The notes under the pieces are model-generated. The model ran no database searches. It saw nothing but the letters and a program-made list of their open reading frames with translations, and was not told the origin of the DNA. From Pseudooceanicola algae (GTDB lineage: Bacteria > Pseudomonadota > Alphaproteobacteria > Rhodobacterales > Rhodobacteraceae), in assembly GCF_003590145.2 (NCBI RefSeq), contig NZ_CP060436.1:62001-126000 (forward strand): a stretch of DNA of 64,000 nucleotides. The letters are read 5' to 3'. The position numbers and the translations under genes are program-made. Shown piece by piece: positions 36,612-44,977 of the stretch (its first letter is position 1; each line of letters opens with the position of its first letter).

Positions 36612-38441
36612 CTAGTTGGACACCTGTTCCTTGAGGATGGCGGCGGTCAGCGAGAACATCAGGTAGACGCCGGACATGATGACCATCACCAGCAGCGTGT
36701 TCTCGAAGGCCCGCGGATAGCTGGGGTCCTCAGGCGTGACCGGGCGAACCGATGTGGTCAGGTAGCGCACCTGGCGGTTCGCCTCCAGCTCGGCTTGTTT
36801 CTGGTTTTCCAGCGCGGCCTGAAGGAAGATATCGGCCGAGGACAGATCGGCCTGGGCCAGCCGGACTTCGGTCGTCTTGGCTGCCAGCGAAACATCGTCG
36901 ATCTGGGCATCGGTCATCTTCAGGTTCAGCTCTGCGATCACCGTTTCAAGCCGCGAGATATCGCCGTTGACCCCATCGACCCGCGCCTGGTTGGGGCGTG
37001 CATTGTCGTTCAGGGCAGCCAGTTGCAGCTTCTTTTCCTGCAATTGCACTTCGTAGGTGCTGATCTGGGTCCTGAGCGATGCGATGACCGCATCCGGGTC
37101 GACGATGGTGCCTTCCTGCAAAGTGACCAGGCGCAATTGCGCGGCACGACGGAAATCCTTGGCCTCCTCCAGCGAACTCAGCGCCGAGCCCATGGCGTCT
37201 TCGCGTTTGCGCAGCGACAGGTCGTCGACGCGCTTTTCGGCGTATTGGATCAATTGGGTGGAAAACAGCGTCGCCAGCTCGGGATCGGCTGCCATGATTT
37301 CCATGCGGATGACGCCTTCGGAGGGATCGTAGCCGATCTTCACGTAGCGCTTGTAGATCTTGTAGACCTGTTCCTGCGAGGCGTCGGCGGGCAGGCGCTG
37401 GATCGGGTCGATCCAATCCTGTTCAAAATGATCCCGGAACCCGAGATCGTCATCCAGACGCAGCATGGCATCCTTGGATTCAAGGAAGGACTGGACCGCG
37501 ATGGCATCCTGGTTGGTGGCGAACTGGGTGCCGGAAAACAGGCCGCTGGCGCCGCCGATGCCAGTGCCGTCGGCTTGCAGGATCATGAACTCCGACTTGG
37601 TCGAATACATCGGCGTTGCGACGAAATAATAGTAATATCCGGCCAACAACGTTGGCAGCATGATGAAGAAGGAAAGCCGGGTGATCAGTTGCAGCGACTT
37701 GCGCCGCCGCCGCCGGGCGATGTCGCGCTGCATCGCCATGATCTCGCGCTGCCGCCGTTCGGAGGCACCATTGTCGCCGGGGGTGTAGCGGGCCGGGCTG
37801 TTGTCGCGGAAGGCCTGCGGCAGTTGCAGGTGATTGCCCTGTGACGGCTCACCCGCGCCGCCGGGCGGCACCTCCGAACCGGGGATGGTCGCCAGCGGGT
37901 CCTTGTCGAACGGGTCGATCCCGCGGGCGCGCAGGATGCGCAGGATTTCCTCATCGGTCTCTGCATCGACGCCATGTTTCTGCGCGGCCCGCCGCAGGGC
38001 GCGCAGCTGGCGTGATGTCAGCGCGGTGGCGTCGTCGGAGAGGCCGGCGGTATCGCTTTGCCCGCTGTCGAGCGGTACGAATGAAGCGGCCTGCGCCGGA
38101 GCGGGCCCGGCTGTTTCGGCAAGGGTGTCTTCCGGGCGGTCAGCGGATTCGCGGGCGGCCAGTTCGGCGTCCTTGTCCGCATTGACCCGGTCCTTGCGGC
38201 GTCCGCGCCGGGTACTGCGCAGGTCGTCATCCTCTGGCTGTTCCGGGGGGCGGCCGGCATCCGTGTCTGCGGTTGGCGCGGCGGGCGCGCTTTCGGGGGC
38301 CTCATCAGGGGGGGGGGCTTCCGGGCCTGCTTCGGTTGCGACTGGCCCGGCAATCGCGTCGGGATCCCAATCGTCCGGCATCTTCTGTTCAGGGCCATCC
38401 CTGCGGATCTGGAACCGTCTAGCCTTGGGATTCGTAGTCAT
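36612..38441 (-). CDS. KpsE/BexC-type capsule export inner-membrane protein with a long N-terminal extension
   Basis: This 609-residue protein belongs to the polysaccharide co-polymerase family: one transmembrane segment near residue 285, a large periplasmic coiled-coil region, and a second one near the C-terminus. Before the first helix lie about 280 cytoplasmic residues, rich in Pro, Ala and acidic residues, plus a basic RRRRKS cluster and the RQLRALRRAAQKHG and LRARGIDPFD motifs seen in Rhodobacteraceae homologues. The E. coli protein is about 380 residues. KpsE-type proteins link the ABC exporter to the outer-membrane channel. It overlaps kpsT by 23 nt. Confidence 0.85.
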   Translation of the reverse strand: MTTNPKARRFQIRRDGPEQKMPDDWDPDAIAGPVATEAGPEAPPPDEAPESAPAAPTADTDAGRPPEQPEDDDLRSTRRGRRKDRVNADKDAELAARESADRPEDTLAETAGPAPAQAASFVPLDSGQSDTAGLSDDATALTSRQLRALRRAAQKHGVDAETDEEILRILRARGIDPFDKDPLATIPGSEVPPGGAGEPSQGNHLQLPQAFRDNSPARYTPGDNGASERRQREIMAMQRDIARRRRRKSLQLITRLSFFIMLPTLLAGYYYYFVATPMYSTKSEFMILQADGTGIGGASGLFSGTQFATNQDAIAVQSFLESKDAMLRLDDDLGFRDHFEQDWIDPIQRLPADASQEQVYKIYKRYVKIGYDPSEGVIRMEIMAADPELATLFSTQLIQYAEKRVDDLSLRKREDAMGSALSSLEEAKDFRRAAQLRLVTLQEGTIVDPDAVIASLRTQISTYEVQLQEKKLQLAALNDNARPNQARVDGVNGDISRLETVIAELNLKMTDAQIDDVSLAAKTTEVRLAQADLSSADIFLQAALENQKQAELEANRQVRYLTTSVRPVTPEDPSYPRAFENTLLVMVIMSGVYLMFSLTAAILKEQVSN

Positions 38442-39078
38442 ACAATTGCTTCGCTTCTTCCAAGGTGTCGAACATGTATAGCTGACCGTCCCGCAGCACC
38501 GCCGCCTCACGTGCGAAACGCGCCAGGATCGCCGGTTGGTGGGACACGATCACGATCGTCGTCGTTGCCAGTCTTTCGCGCAGGATCTCTCCGGCCTTGC
38601 GATTGAATTCGACGTCGACCGAACCGGGCATGCCCTCGTCGATCAGGTAGATGTCGAAATCCAGCGCCAGCATCAAGGCAAAGCTGAACCGGGCCCGCAT
38701 GCCAGAAGAATAGGTGCCGATCGGCTGGTCGAAATATTCCCCCAGCCCGCAGATCCAGCGGCAATAGGCCTCGACGTAGTCGGGATCCAGCGCATAGAGT
38801 CGCGCGATATAGCGCGAATTTTCCATCGCAGAATGCCTGCTGATCACGCCCCCCATGTAGCCCAGCGGGAAGGACACGCGGCACATTCGCCGCACGCTGC
38901 CTTCGTCGGGCTTTTCAAGCCCGGCCATCATGTTGATCAGCGTCGTCTTTCCGGTGCCATTGGGCGCCAGAATGCCCAGGGACCGGCCCAGTTCGACCCG
39001 GAACGACACCCGGTCCAGGATCACCTTGCGATGACTGCCGGTCCAGAAGGACTTGCTGACATTCGTGAATTCGAGCAT
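38419..39078 (-). CDS. kpsT: KpsT-type capsule polysaccharide ABC transporter ATP-binding protein
   Basis: This 219-residue ATPase has a Walker A motif APNGTGKTT near 36-44 (the usual G at its start is A), an SSGMRARFS signature and the Walker B segment DIYLIDEGM. KpsT energises export of capsule polysaccharide through KpsM. No permease gene KpsM lies next to it here, so the partner is elsewhere. It is read before kpsE and overlaps it. The final residues after the signature are compact, as in this family. Confidence 0.88.
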   Translation of the reverse strand: MLEFTNVSKSFWTGSHRKVILDRVSFRVELGRSLGILAPNGTGKTTLINMMAGLEKPDEGSVRRMCRVSFPLGYMGGVISRHSAMENSRYIARLYALDPDYVEAYCRWICGLGEYFDQPIGTYSSGMRARFSFALMLALDFDIYLIDEGMPGSVDVEFNRKAGEILRERLATTTIVIVSHQPAILARFAREAAVLRDGQLYMFDTLEEAKQLYDYESQG

Positions 39079-39282
39079 CCGCGCTCCAACCCTGCTCCGC
39101 TTGAACCCTACGGGGTCACGGTTACGGCAAAATTTATCCGGTCGAAGCGATTATGTAGGATTTTCCATTCAGCGCCAATGGGCTGGCAGGAAAATGTGAT
39201 GCAATGCGCAGGACCGGCAGGGCAAGCCGCCGGTCCTGGTGACTTTTTTGGGGGGCGCGTCCGACGAGGCAGGTCCTGGACG
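39079..39282. other. Intergenic region holding a hairpin with a plus-strand T-run
   Basis: These 204 bases lie between kpsT and the permease gene. CAGGACCGGC (39209-39218) pairs with GCCGGTCCTG (39229-39238), and a T-run (39244-39249) follows on the plus strand after 5 bases. No plus-strand gene is known to end here. It could be the end of a small plus-strand transcript, the terminator of the permease gene read from the other strand, or neutral. Confidence 0.35.
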
Positions 39283-40311
39283 TCAGGCCCAGAGCGCCCA
39301 GGCCATCCCCGCCAGGATCGCCCCGGTGATCGCGAGGCCAAGGTAGGCGGCGAAGACCCGGGGTTTCACCAGCGCCCAGACCGCAACGGCGGCGGGGATG
39401 CAACTGACGCCCCCGGCGATGATGAAGGACATCGCCGCCCCCGGTGCCATCCCCTGTTCCATCAGGGCGCCGACCAGCGGCACGGCAGCATAGCCGTTCA
39501 GATAGGCCGGGGCCCCGACGAAGGCGCCCAGGATGATCGGACCCACGCCCGAACCGCCGAGAACCGAGGCGATCCACTCCGCCGGAAGGTATTCCAGCAT
39601 CACCGCTTCCAGCAGATAGGCCAGCACCAGCCACTTGGTCAGAAACAGCGCGTTTTCCAGCACAGTCTCGCGGAAACTGTCCCGCCGCGCGGGTTCGGAC
39701 CAGAAGCGCCACTGCGGTTTGCCCTGAAAGGGTTTCTTGACCCCGCAGCAGCCACCGACCTGGGGGCGTTCGCGCAGCGGATCGGCAAAAACGGGCGAGG
39801 TCTTGAAAGCCATGACCACCGTGCCGCCGAAAATGCCGAGGCCGACCGCCGCCAGCGTCTTGCCGATGGCGAAATCCAGCCCCAGCGTCCCCGTGGTGAT
39901 CGAGAACATCGCCGGATCCATGATCGGAGAGCTGAGCCAGAAGGCCATGACCGCGCTCAGCGGCACACCGAGGGCCAGCAGGGCGGCGATGAAGGGGATG
40001 ACTTCGCAGGAACAGAAGGGCGACAGCCCGCCCAGCAGGGCCGCCATGACGATCATCCGGGCTTCGCGACCGACAAAGGCGCGGGCCAGCAGGGTCTCGG
40101 CGCCCGTTGCCTTCAGGTAGCCGATGGCCAGCACCGCGAACAGGATAAAGGGCAGGGTGCCCCAGTAGGCCTGGCCGGTGAAGATCACCGAAGGCACCAG
40201 CCGGTCGGGATCCAACAGCGCGATGGCCAGCAGCACCAGCGCCACGGCGACCCAGGCGCCGTCCAGATGGGCGCGCAGCCCGCGATATCGGGTCAGCAGA
40301 AGCTCAGTCAT
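39283..40311 (-). CDS. CSC-motif permease of the DUF318/ArsP-like family
   Basis: This 342-residue protein has about eight hydrophobic segments. The defining motif SPFCSCEVIPF places Cys100 and Cys102 in the first half, followed by WLSSPIMDP. A central cytoplasmic loop contains GGCCG (Cys188-Cys189). The C-half repeats the fold (YLNGYAAVPLV, GGVSCIPAA). This is the permease family that includes ArsP and Cu/Zn efflux members; the transported species here is not known. It overlaps by 8 nt the ArsR-type gene read just before it, suggesting an inducible two-gene operon. Confidence 0.83.
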   Translation of the reverse strand: MTELLLTRYRGLRAHLDGAWVAVALVLLAIALLDPDRLVPSVIFTGQAYWGTLPFILFAVLAIGYLKATGAETLLARAFVGREARMIVMAALLGGLSPFCSCEVIPFIAALLALGVPLSAVMAFWLSSPIMDPAMFSITTGTLGLDFAIGKTLAAVGLGIFGGTVVMAFKTSPVFADPLRERPQVGGCCGVKKPFQGKPQWRFWSEPARRDSFRETVLENALFLTKWLVLAYLLEAVMLEYLPAEWIASVLGGSGVGPIILGAFVGAPAYLNGYAAVPLVGALMEQGMAPGAAMSFIIAGGVSCIPAAVAVWALVKPRVFAAYLGLAITGAILAGMAWALWA

Positions 40312-40654
40312 CGGGGTTTCCTTCGCTTTCATGGACACAAGCGGGCGCATCGGCGCAGCAATTCTCGATCAGGAAATCGGCGAGGTCCTTCAGGTCGTCA
40401 TAGGCCACCGCCGCGCAGATCACGCTGCGGCCCTGCTTTTCCTGCAGGACAAGGCCCGCCTGGGTCAGGATCTTGACGTGATGGGTCAGGGTCGACCCGC
40501 CGATGCCGGTCTTTTCCCCCAGTTCTCCGATCCGCAGGCCTTCGGGCCCGGCGCGCACCAGCAGACGCAGCACGGTCAACCGCTGTTCCGAGCCGAGGGC
40601 GGCGAAACGCGAGGCCGCAAGCGCCAGGCTGTCCACGCTGTCAAAAGTCTTCAT
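40304..40654 (-). CDS. ArsR-family helix-turn-helix regulator with C-terminal cysteines
   Basis: This 116-residue winged-helix protein has an AALGSEQRLTVLRLLVRAG core and a recognition region GEKTGIGGSTLTHHVKIL. It lacks the classic CxC metal site in the DNA-binding helix. Instead it has Cys80 and, at the C-terminus, Cys99-Cys100 and Cys106 (ENCCADAPAC). These could bind a thiophilic metal or metalloid. The ATG at 40654 follows CGGAGCAACGCG. It is read just before the CSC permease and overlaps it by 8 nt. Confidence 0.83.
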   Translation of the reverse strand: MKTFDSVDSLALAASRFAALGSEQRLTVLRLLVRAGPEGLRIGELGEKTGIGGSTLTHHVKILTQAGLVLQEKQGRSVICAAVAYDDLKDLADFLIENCCADAPACVHESEGNPDD

Positions 40655-40719
40655 CGCGTTGCTCCGATTCATTTAGATGATTCTAGAAATATCGAAGCGT
40701 CTCCGGTCTGGCAACATTT

Positions 40720-40739
40720 ATTTCGATAGGTTTCGAAAT
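40720..40739. promoter_or_regulatory. Inverted repeat, candidate operator for the ArsR-type regulator
   Basis: ATTTCGA (40720-40726) and TCGAAAT (40733-40739) are perfect inverted repeats separated by 6 bases. They lie about 65-85 bases upstream of the regulator start at 40654 and 50 bases before the glycosylase gene. A second half-site-like stretch with TTCTAGAA (40681-40688) and ATCGAA (40691-40696) lies between. The symmetry suits a dimeric winged-helix repressor controlling its own operon. Confidence 0.5.
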
Positions 40740-40786
40740 GTCGTACCGCATTTGACGCCGGCCTGCCCCGTCACCAGATAAGACGC

Positions 40787-41371
40787 ATGACCCAGCTTGC
40801 CGATGACATCCGCGCCTGCCGCCTCTGTGCGGACCGCTTTGCCGCCACCCAGACCCGGCACCGCCCGGCGCCGGTGGTCTGGCTGAACCCGGCGGCCCGC
40901 ATCCTGATCGCCGGGCAGGCGCCGGGCCGTCAGGCGCATGAAAAGCAGCGCCCCTTCGATGATCGCTCCGGCGACCGGCTGCGCGACTGGATGGGCGTCA
41001 CGCGAGACGAGTTCTATGACGTGACGCGGATGGCCTTCCTGTCCTCGGCCTTCTGCTTTCCGGGCTATGACGCCAAGGGATCGGATCTGCCTCCGCCGCC
41101 GATCTGCGCGCAGACCTGGGCACCTGCGGTGCTGTCCTCCCTGCCGAACCTGCGCCTGCATCTGCTGATCGGCGGCTATGCCCAGAAGATCCACCTTGGC
41201 ACCCGCGCCCCGGTCACGCAGACCGTCGCGGCCTGGCGAGAGGCCCCGGCGGGCAGGATCCCCTTGCCTCATCCGTCCTGGCGCAATACGGCATGGCTGC
41301 GCCGCAACCCCTGGTTCGAGACCGAGCTTATCCCGGTGCTGCGCGCCGAAGTGCGAAAGGCGATGGAATGA
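40787..41371 (+). CDS. uracil-DNA glycosylase family protein
   Basis: This 194-residue protein shows an N-terminal CRLCADRF start, the GQAPGRQAHEKQRPFDD motif (the GQDPG-like active-site element) and a C-terminal LPHPSWRN motif with the second catalytic-loop His. This is the pattern of single-domain uracil-DNA glycosylase-like proteins of alphaproteobacteria (about 190 residues). The LCADRF start lacks the full four-Cys iron-sulfur cluster of family 4 enzymes. The ribosome site is weak. It overlaps the SseB gene by ATGA. Confidence 0.83.
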   Translation: MTQLADDIRACRLCADRFAATQTRHRPAPVVWLNPAARILIAGQAPGRQAHEKQRPFDDRSGDRLRDWMGVTRDEFYDVTRMAFLSSAFCFPGYDAKGSDLPPPPICAQTWAPAVLSSLPNLRLHLLIGGYAQKIHLGTRAPVTQTVAAWREAPAGRIPLPHPSWRNTAWLRRNPWFETELIPVLRAEVRKAME

Positions 41372-42171
41372 GCGATGTGATACCCGACGCGGCAACCGCC
41401 CTGGATCAGGCGCATGACGCCATGCAGGCCGCCCCCCTCGACGACCAGTTGCGCCTGCGCTTCTATGAACGGCTGGCGGATTCCGAATTGTTCCTGTTGC
41501 TGGAAACCGAGGCCGCCGAAGGAAACGCCGCGCCGCAGATCTTTCCGGTCGAAGACGGCTCCTACGTCCTGCTGTTCGACCGCGAGGAACGTCTGACCGA
41601 TTTCACCGGCCGTGCCGCGCCCTATGCCGCCCTGTCAGGGCGGTTGGTGGTGCAGCAACTGGCCGGGCAGGGGGTGGGCCTTGCGGTGAACCTCGAAACG
41701 CCCTCGGCCATCCTGATCCCGCCCGATGCGGTCACCTGGCTGGCCGAAACCGTCGCCCATGCCCCAAGCGAGGTCGAGGAGCGCATCGCCGCCTTCCATC
41801 CCCCCCGTGGCCTGCCCGAAGCCCTGGTCACCGCGCTGGATGCCAAGCTGGCCACGGCGCGGGGTCTCGCCGATTGTGCCTTTCTGGCCGGCAGCGAAAG
41901 CGACAGCGGCAGCCGCAGCCATATCCTGGCCTTCATTGACGCCGCGCCGGGATCCGAAGCCGCCCTGGCCCGCGCCGTGGCCGAGGCGCTGACATTTTCC
42001 GGGATCGAGGCGGGTGCGCTGGATGTCGGCTTTTTCCGGGCTTCGGACCCGTCGGCAGCGGCCCTGGCCCGCAACGGGCTGCGCTTTGACCTGCCGGCAC
42101 TGCCCAAGGCGCAGCCGGCAGAGCGGCCCGCGCCGGGCTCCGACCCGACGAAACCGCCGATCCTGCGCTAG
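41368..42171 (+). CDS. SseB family protein
   Basis: This 267-residue protein starts MSDVIPDAATALDQAHDAMQ and shows LRLRFYERLADSELFLLLE followed by QIFPVEDGSYVLLFDREERL. That is the SseB N-terminal domain pattern, named after a type III secretion chaperone-like protein. There is no secretion system in the window, so the name marks fold only. The C-terminal half is poorly conserved. It is translationally coupled (ATGA) to the glycosylase gene. Confidence 0.8.
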   Translation: MSDVIPDAATALDQAHDAMQAAPLDDQLRLRFYERLADSELFLLLETEAAEGNAAPQIFPVEDGSYVLLFDREERLTDFTGRAAPYAALSGRLVVQQLAGQGVGLAVNLETPSAILIPPDAVTWLAETVAHAPSEVEERIAAFHPPRGLPEALVTALDAKLATARGLADCAFLAGSESDSGSRSHILAFIDAAPGSEAALARAVAEALTFSGIEAGALDVGFFRASDPSAAALARNGLRFDLPALPKAQPAERPAPGSDPTKPPILR

Positions 42172-42278
42172 GCCCCAAGGCCAGGCGCGTGTTTGCCCGG
42201 TGCTCGCCCATCCGTGACCGTGGTGCCCTTGACGGCCCCCTTGCCTCGCGCCACCTTCTCGGCCAACCAGAACAGGAA

Positions 42279-43583
42279 ATGACCTTGAGCAGATCCGCGC
42301 CGCCTTTCGCGCCTTTCGAATGGATGATCGCCTGGCGCTACCTGCGCGCCCGCCGTGCCGAAGGCGGCGTTTCGGTGATGACATGGATTTCCCTGATCGG
42401 CGTCGCCCTGGCGGTCTTTGCGCTGATCGCAACCCTGTCGGTACGGGCCGGGTTCCGGGCCGAATTCGTCGACACGATCCTTGGGGCCAATGCCCATGTG
42501 ACGATCTATGCCCAGCCCCAGTACAGCGAAACCGGCGGGACGGACCGCAGCATCACGGAGTATGCCGCGATGGCCGGCCGCATCGCGGCGGTGCCCGGCG
42601 TCACCCATGCCGCGCCGCTGATCAAGGGGCAGGTCATGGCCTCGGCCAACAGCTACAGTTCCGGGGTCGAGGTCTTCGGGATCGAAGCCGCAGATCTGGA
42701 AGGCCTGCCGCGCATCGCCAGCCCGGATCAAAGCTTTGGCGACATCGCAGATTTCGGCAACGGTGTCGCCATCGGGTCCGGCGTGGCGCGGGAACTGGGG
42801 CTGGCCATCGGGGACCAGATCAAGCTGATCTCGCCCGAGGGGGTCAAGACGGCCTTCGGCACCTCGCCCCGCGTGTCGAGCTATCCGGTGACCTATATCT
42901 TCACCGCCGGGCGCTACGACATCGACCGCACCCGGCTTTACATGCCCTTCGCCGAGGCGCAGTCCTATTTCAACCGTGAAGGCCGCGCGGATGAGATCGA
43001 GGTCATGGTGACCGATCCCGAACGCGCCGACGTGATGGTGCCCGCCCTGCTGGATGCCGCCGAGGCCGAAGGCGGTCCGGTGGCGCTTGCCTGGACATGG
43101 CGTGACGCTTCGGGCAGCTTCCTGCGGGCGCTCGACATGGAGGACAACGTGATGTTCGTCATTCTGTCGGTGCTGGTGCTCATCGCCTCGATGAACATCG
43201 TCTCGGGGCTGATCATGCTGGTCAAGAACAAGGGTCGCGACATCGGCATCCTGCGCACCATGGGCCTGAGCGAAGGCTCGGTCCTGCGGGTCTTCTTCAT
43301 CTGCGGCGCCTCGACGGGCATCATCGGCACGATTGCCGGGGTGGTGCTGGGCTGCCTCTTCGCGATCTATATCGACCCGATCTTTTCGGTGGTGAACTTC
43401 GTTTCGGGCGGCGGGGTCTGGGATCCGTCGATCCGCGGGATCTACGAACTGCCGGCGAAATTGCAGCTGGGCGATGTGCTTTCTGCCGTGTCCCTGTCAC
43501 TGTTCCTGTCCTTCGTGGTGACGATCTTTCCTGCCCGCCGCGCGGCGCGCATGAACCCGGTAGAGGCCCTGCGCTATGAATGA
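42279..43583 (+). CDS. lolC: lipoprotein-releasing ABC transporter permease (LolC/E family)
   Basis: This 434-residue inner-membrane permease, with LolD, extracts lipoproteins from the inner membrane for LolA. It has an N-terminal [22 protein letters not shown] segment, a large periplasmic domain and three C-terminal helices with [16 protein letters not shown]-like coupling sequence ([18 protein letters not shown]). One permease only is present, so it may act as a LolF-like homodimer; the symbol is provisional. The ATG at 42279 lies almost on the AGGA ribosome site; the in-frame TTG at 42285 is better spaced and may be the true start. It overlaps lolD. Confidence 0.9.
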   Translation: MTLSRSAPPFAPFEWMIAWRYLRARRAEGGVSVMTWISLIGVALAVFALIATLSVRAGFRAEFVDTILGANAHVTIYAQPQYSETGGTDRSITEYAAMAGRIAAVPGVTHAAPLIKGQVMASANSYSSGVEVFGIEAADLEGLPRIASPDQSFGDIADFGNGVAIGSGVARELGLAIGDQIKLISPEGVKTAFGTSPRVSSYPVTYIFTAGRYDIDRTRLYMPFAEAQSYFNREGRADEIEVMVTDPERADVMVPALLDAAEAEGGPVALAWTWRDASGSFLRALDMEDNVMFVILSVLVLIASMNIVSGLIMLVKNKGRDIGILRTMGLSEGSVLRVFFICGASTGIIGTIAGVVLGCLFAIYIDPIFSVVNFVSGGGVWDPSIRGIYELPAKLQLGDVLSAVSLSLFLSFVVTIFPARRAARMNPVEALRYE

Positions 43584-44283
43584 TCCCCGGCAAGACCCCG
43601 TCCTGCGCCTGTCCGGGCTTGGCAAGGGGTACAACCACGGCCAACCAAACCAGATCGACGTGCTGCGCGATGCCTCGCTCAGCCTCGAACGGGGCGAGGT
43701 CGTCGCCCTTGTCGCGCCTTCGGGCTCCGGCAAGTCGACCCTGCTGCATATCGCGGGCCTGCTCGATCAGCCCGACAGCGGCAGCGTCGCCATCGAAGGC
43801 GCCGAGATGGCAAGCCTCGGGGATCGCGCGCGCACCGCGATCCGGCGGGACAAGGTCGGCTTCATCTACCAGTTTCACCACCTGCTGCCGGAATTCAGCG
43901 CGGCGGAAAACATCATCCTGCCTCAGCTTGCCGCCGGGACCTCGCGCCGCGCGGCCGAGGCCCGTGCCGACGAACTGCTTGAGCGTGTCGGCCTGTCGGA
44001 CCGGATGCGCCACCGGCCAGCGGAATTGTCGGGCGGTGAACAGCAGCGGGTCGCCTTTTGCCGCGCGCTGGCCAATGGTCCGGCGCTGTTGCTGGCGGAT
44101 GAGCCGACGGGGAACCTCGATCCGGCGACCTCGGACACGGTCTTTGGCGCGCTGATGGGGCTGGTGCGCGACACCGGCCTGTCGGCGCTGATCGCTACGC
44201 ACAACCTTGAACTGGCCGCGCGGATGGACCGGGTGCTGCGGATGGAAAACGGCACGCTTGTGCCCGCGACAGAGGGCGCCTGA
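43576..44283 (+). CDS. lolD: lipoprotein-releasing ABC transporter ATP-binding protein LolD
   Basis: LolD is the ATPase of the Lol complex. The 235-residue protein has Walker [12 protein letters not shown] near 48-58, the [15 protein letters not shown] signature, and Walker [13 protein letters not shown]. The LolD-typical [14 protein letters not shown] segment is present. It overlaps the permease gene by 8 nt. A bidirectional terminator follows 32 bases after its stop. Confidence 0.96.
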   Translation: MNDPRQDPVLRLSGLGKGYNHGQPNQIDVLRDASLSLERGEVVALVAPSGSGKSTLLHIAGLLDQPDSGSVAIEGAEMASLGDRARTAIRRDKVGFIYQFHHLLPEFSAAENIILPQLAAGTSRRAAEARADELLERVGLSDRMRHRPAELSGGEQQRVAFCRALANGPALLLADEPTGNLDPATSDTVFGALMGLVRDTGLSALIATHNLELAARMDRVLRMENGTLVPATEGA

Positions 44284-44314
44284 AGTCCCGCGACAGGTCT
44301 GTCACCTGCCATGA

Positions 44315-44351
44315 AAAAGCCCCCGTCAGACAGTGGTCCGCGGGGGCTTTT
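44315..44351. terminator. Bidirectional intrinsic terminator between lolD and the RcnB-like gene
   Basis: AAAAGCCCCCG (44315-44325) pairs perfectly with CGGGGGCTTTT (44341-44351) around a 15-base loop. The arm ends supply a T-run in either direction. It lies between the stop of lolD (44283) and the stop of the opposing gene (44367). Confidence 0.85.
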
Positions 44352-44366
44352 GTCTTTGAAGGCGGA

Positions 44367-44855
44367 TTACCTCAGCAGGTTCGCCACGATCCCGACCGTC
44401 GCGGCGACGATGGCGGTCTGGGCGGCGATGCGGAAGATCTCTCCGTTGTATTCGGCGTAGCGATAGCCGTTACCGGGGGCCGGCAGGCCGTAGTCGCGGT
44501 AATTGCCGACTTCGCGGTAGCCGTTCGGCAAGGCTTCGCCCCGGCCGATGTTCTGGGGCGCGCGCGACTGGGCCTGCCGGTTGTCCTGTGCGCGATTATC
44601 CTGTGCGCGGTTGTTCTGGCTGGCCTGCTGGTTGCGGTTGTCGTGACCCTGGCTGGATTGGTTTTGCCCGTGCTGGCTTTGCCCGTTCTGGTTCTGGTCG
44701 TTGCGGTTCTGGCTTTGGCCATCCCAGTTCTGGCTGTTGTCATCCTGCTGGCGGATGATCTGCTGGCCATTGTCGTCGGACCGGCCGGTCTGGGCATTGG
44801 CCATGCCGGACAACAGGACCGAGGCGGCGAGGACGGTGATGATGATGCGCTTCAT
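44367..44855 (-). CDS. RcnB-like periplasmic protein with an Asn/Gln-rich tract
   Basis: This 162-residue protein has a signal peptide (MKRIIITVLAASVLLSGMANA), then about 80 residues dominated by Gln, Asn, Ser and Asp (repeats such as RAQDN, NQNGQSQ). The C-terminal domain has the RcnB hallmarks: LPNGYREVGNYRDYGLPAPGNGYRY, with FRIA and a final hydrophobic stretch. RcnB proteins are periplasmic and limit Ni/Co loss or toxicity in E. coli. The Asn/Gln tract resembles a low-complexity, prion-like domain. The ATG at 44855 follows AAGGAATATCGCC. Confidence 0.78.
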   Translation of the reverse strand: MKRIIITVLAASVLLSGMANAQTGRSDDNGQQIIRQQDDNSQNWDGQSQNRNDQNQNGQSQHGQNQSSQGHDNRNQQASQNNRAQDNRAQDNRQAQSRAPQNIGRGEALPNGYREVGNYRDYGLPAPGNGYRYAEYNGEIFRIAAQTAIVAATVGIVANLLR

Positions 44856-44977
44856 GGCGATATTCCTTCTTGTTCGAAGGTTATACGCGCGGGCGATCAT
44901 TTCCTGTCGCGGCCATCAGCGGAACACCGGCGGGAAACTGCCAGTTCTCGCGATGACCGCTTTGGGGACGCGGGGGA

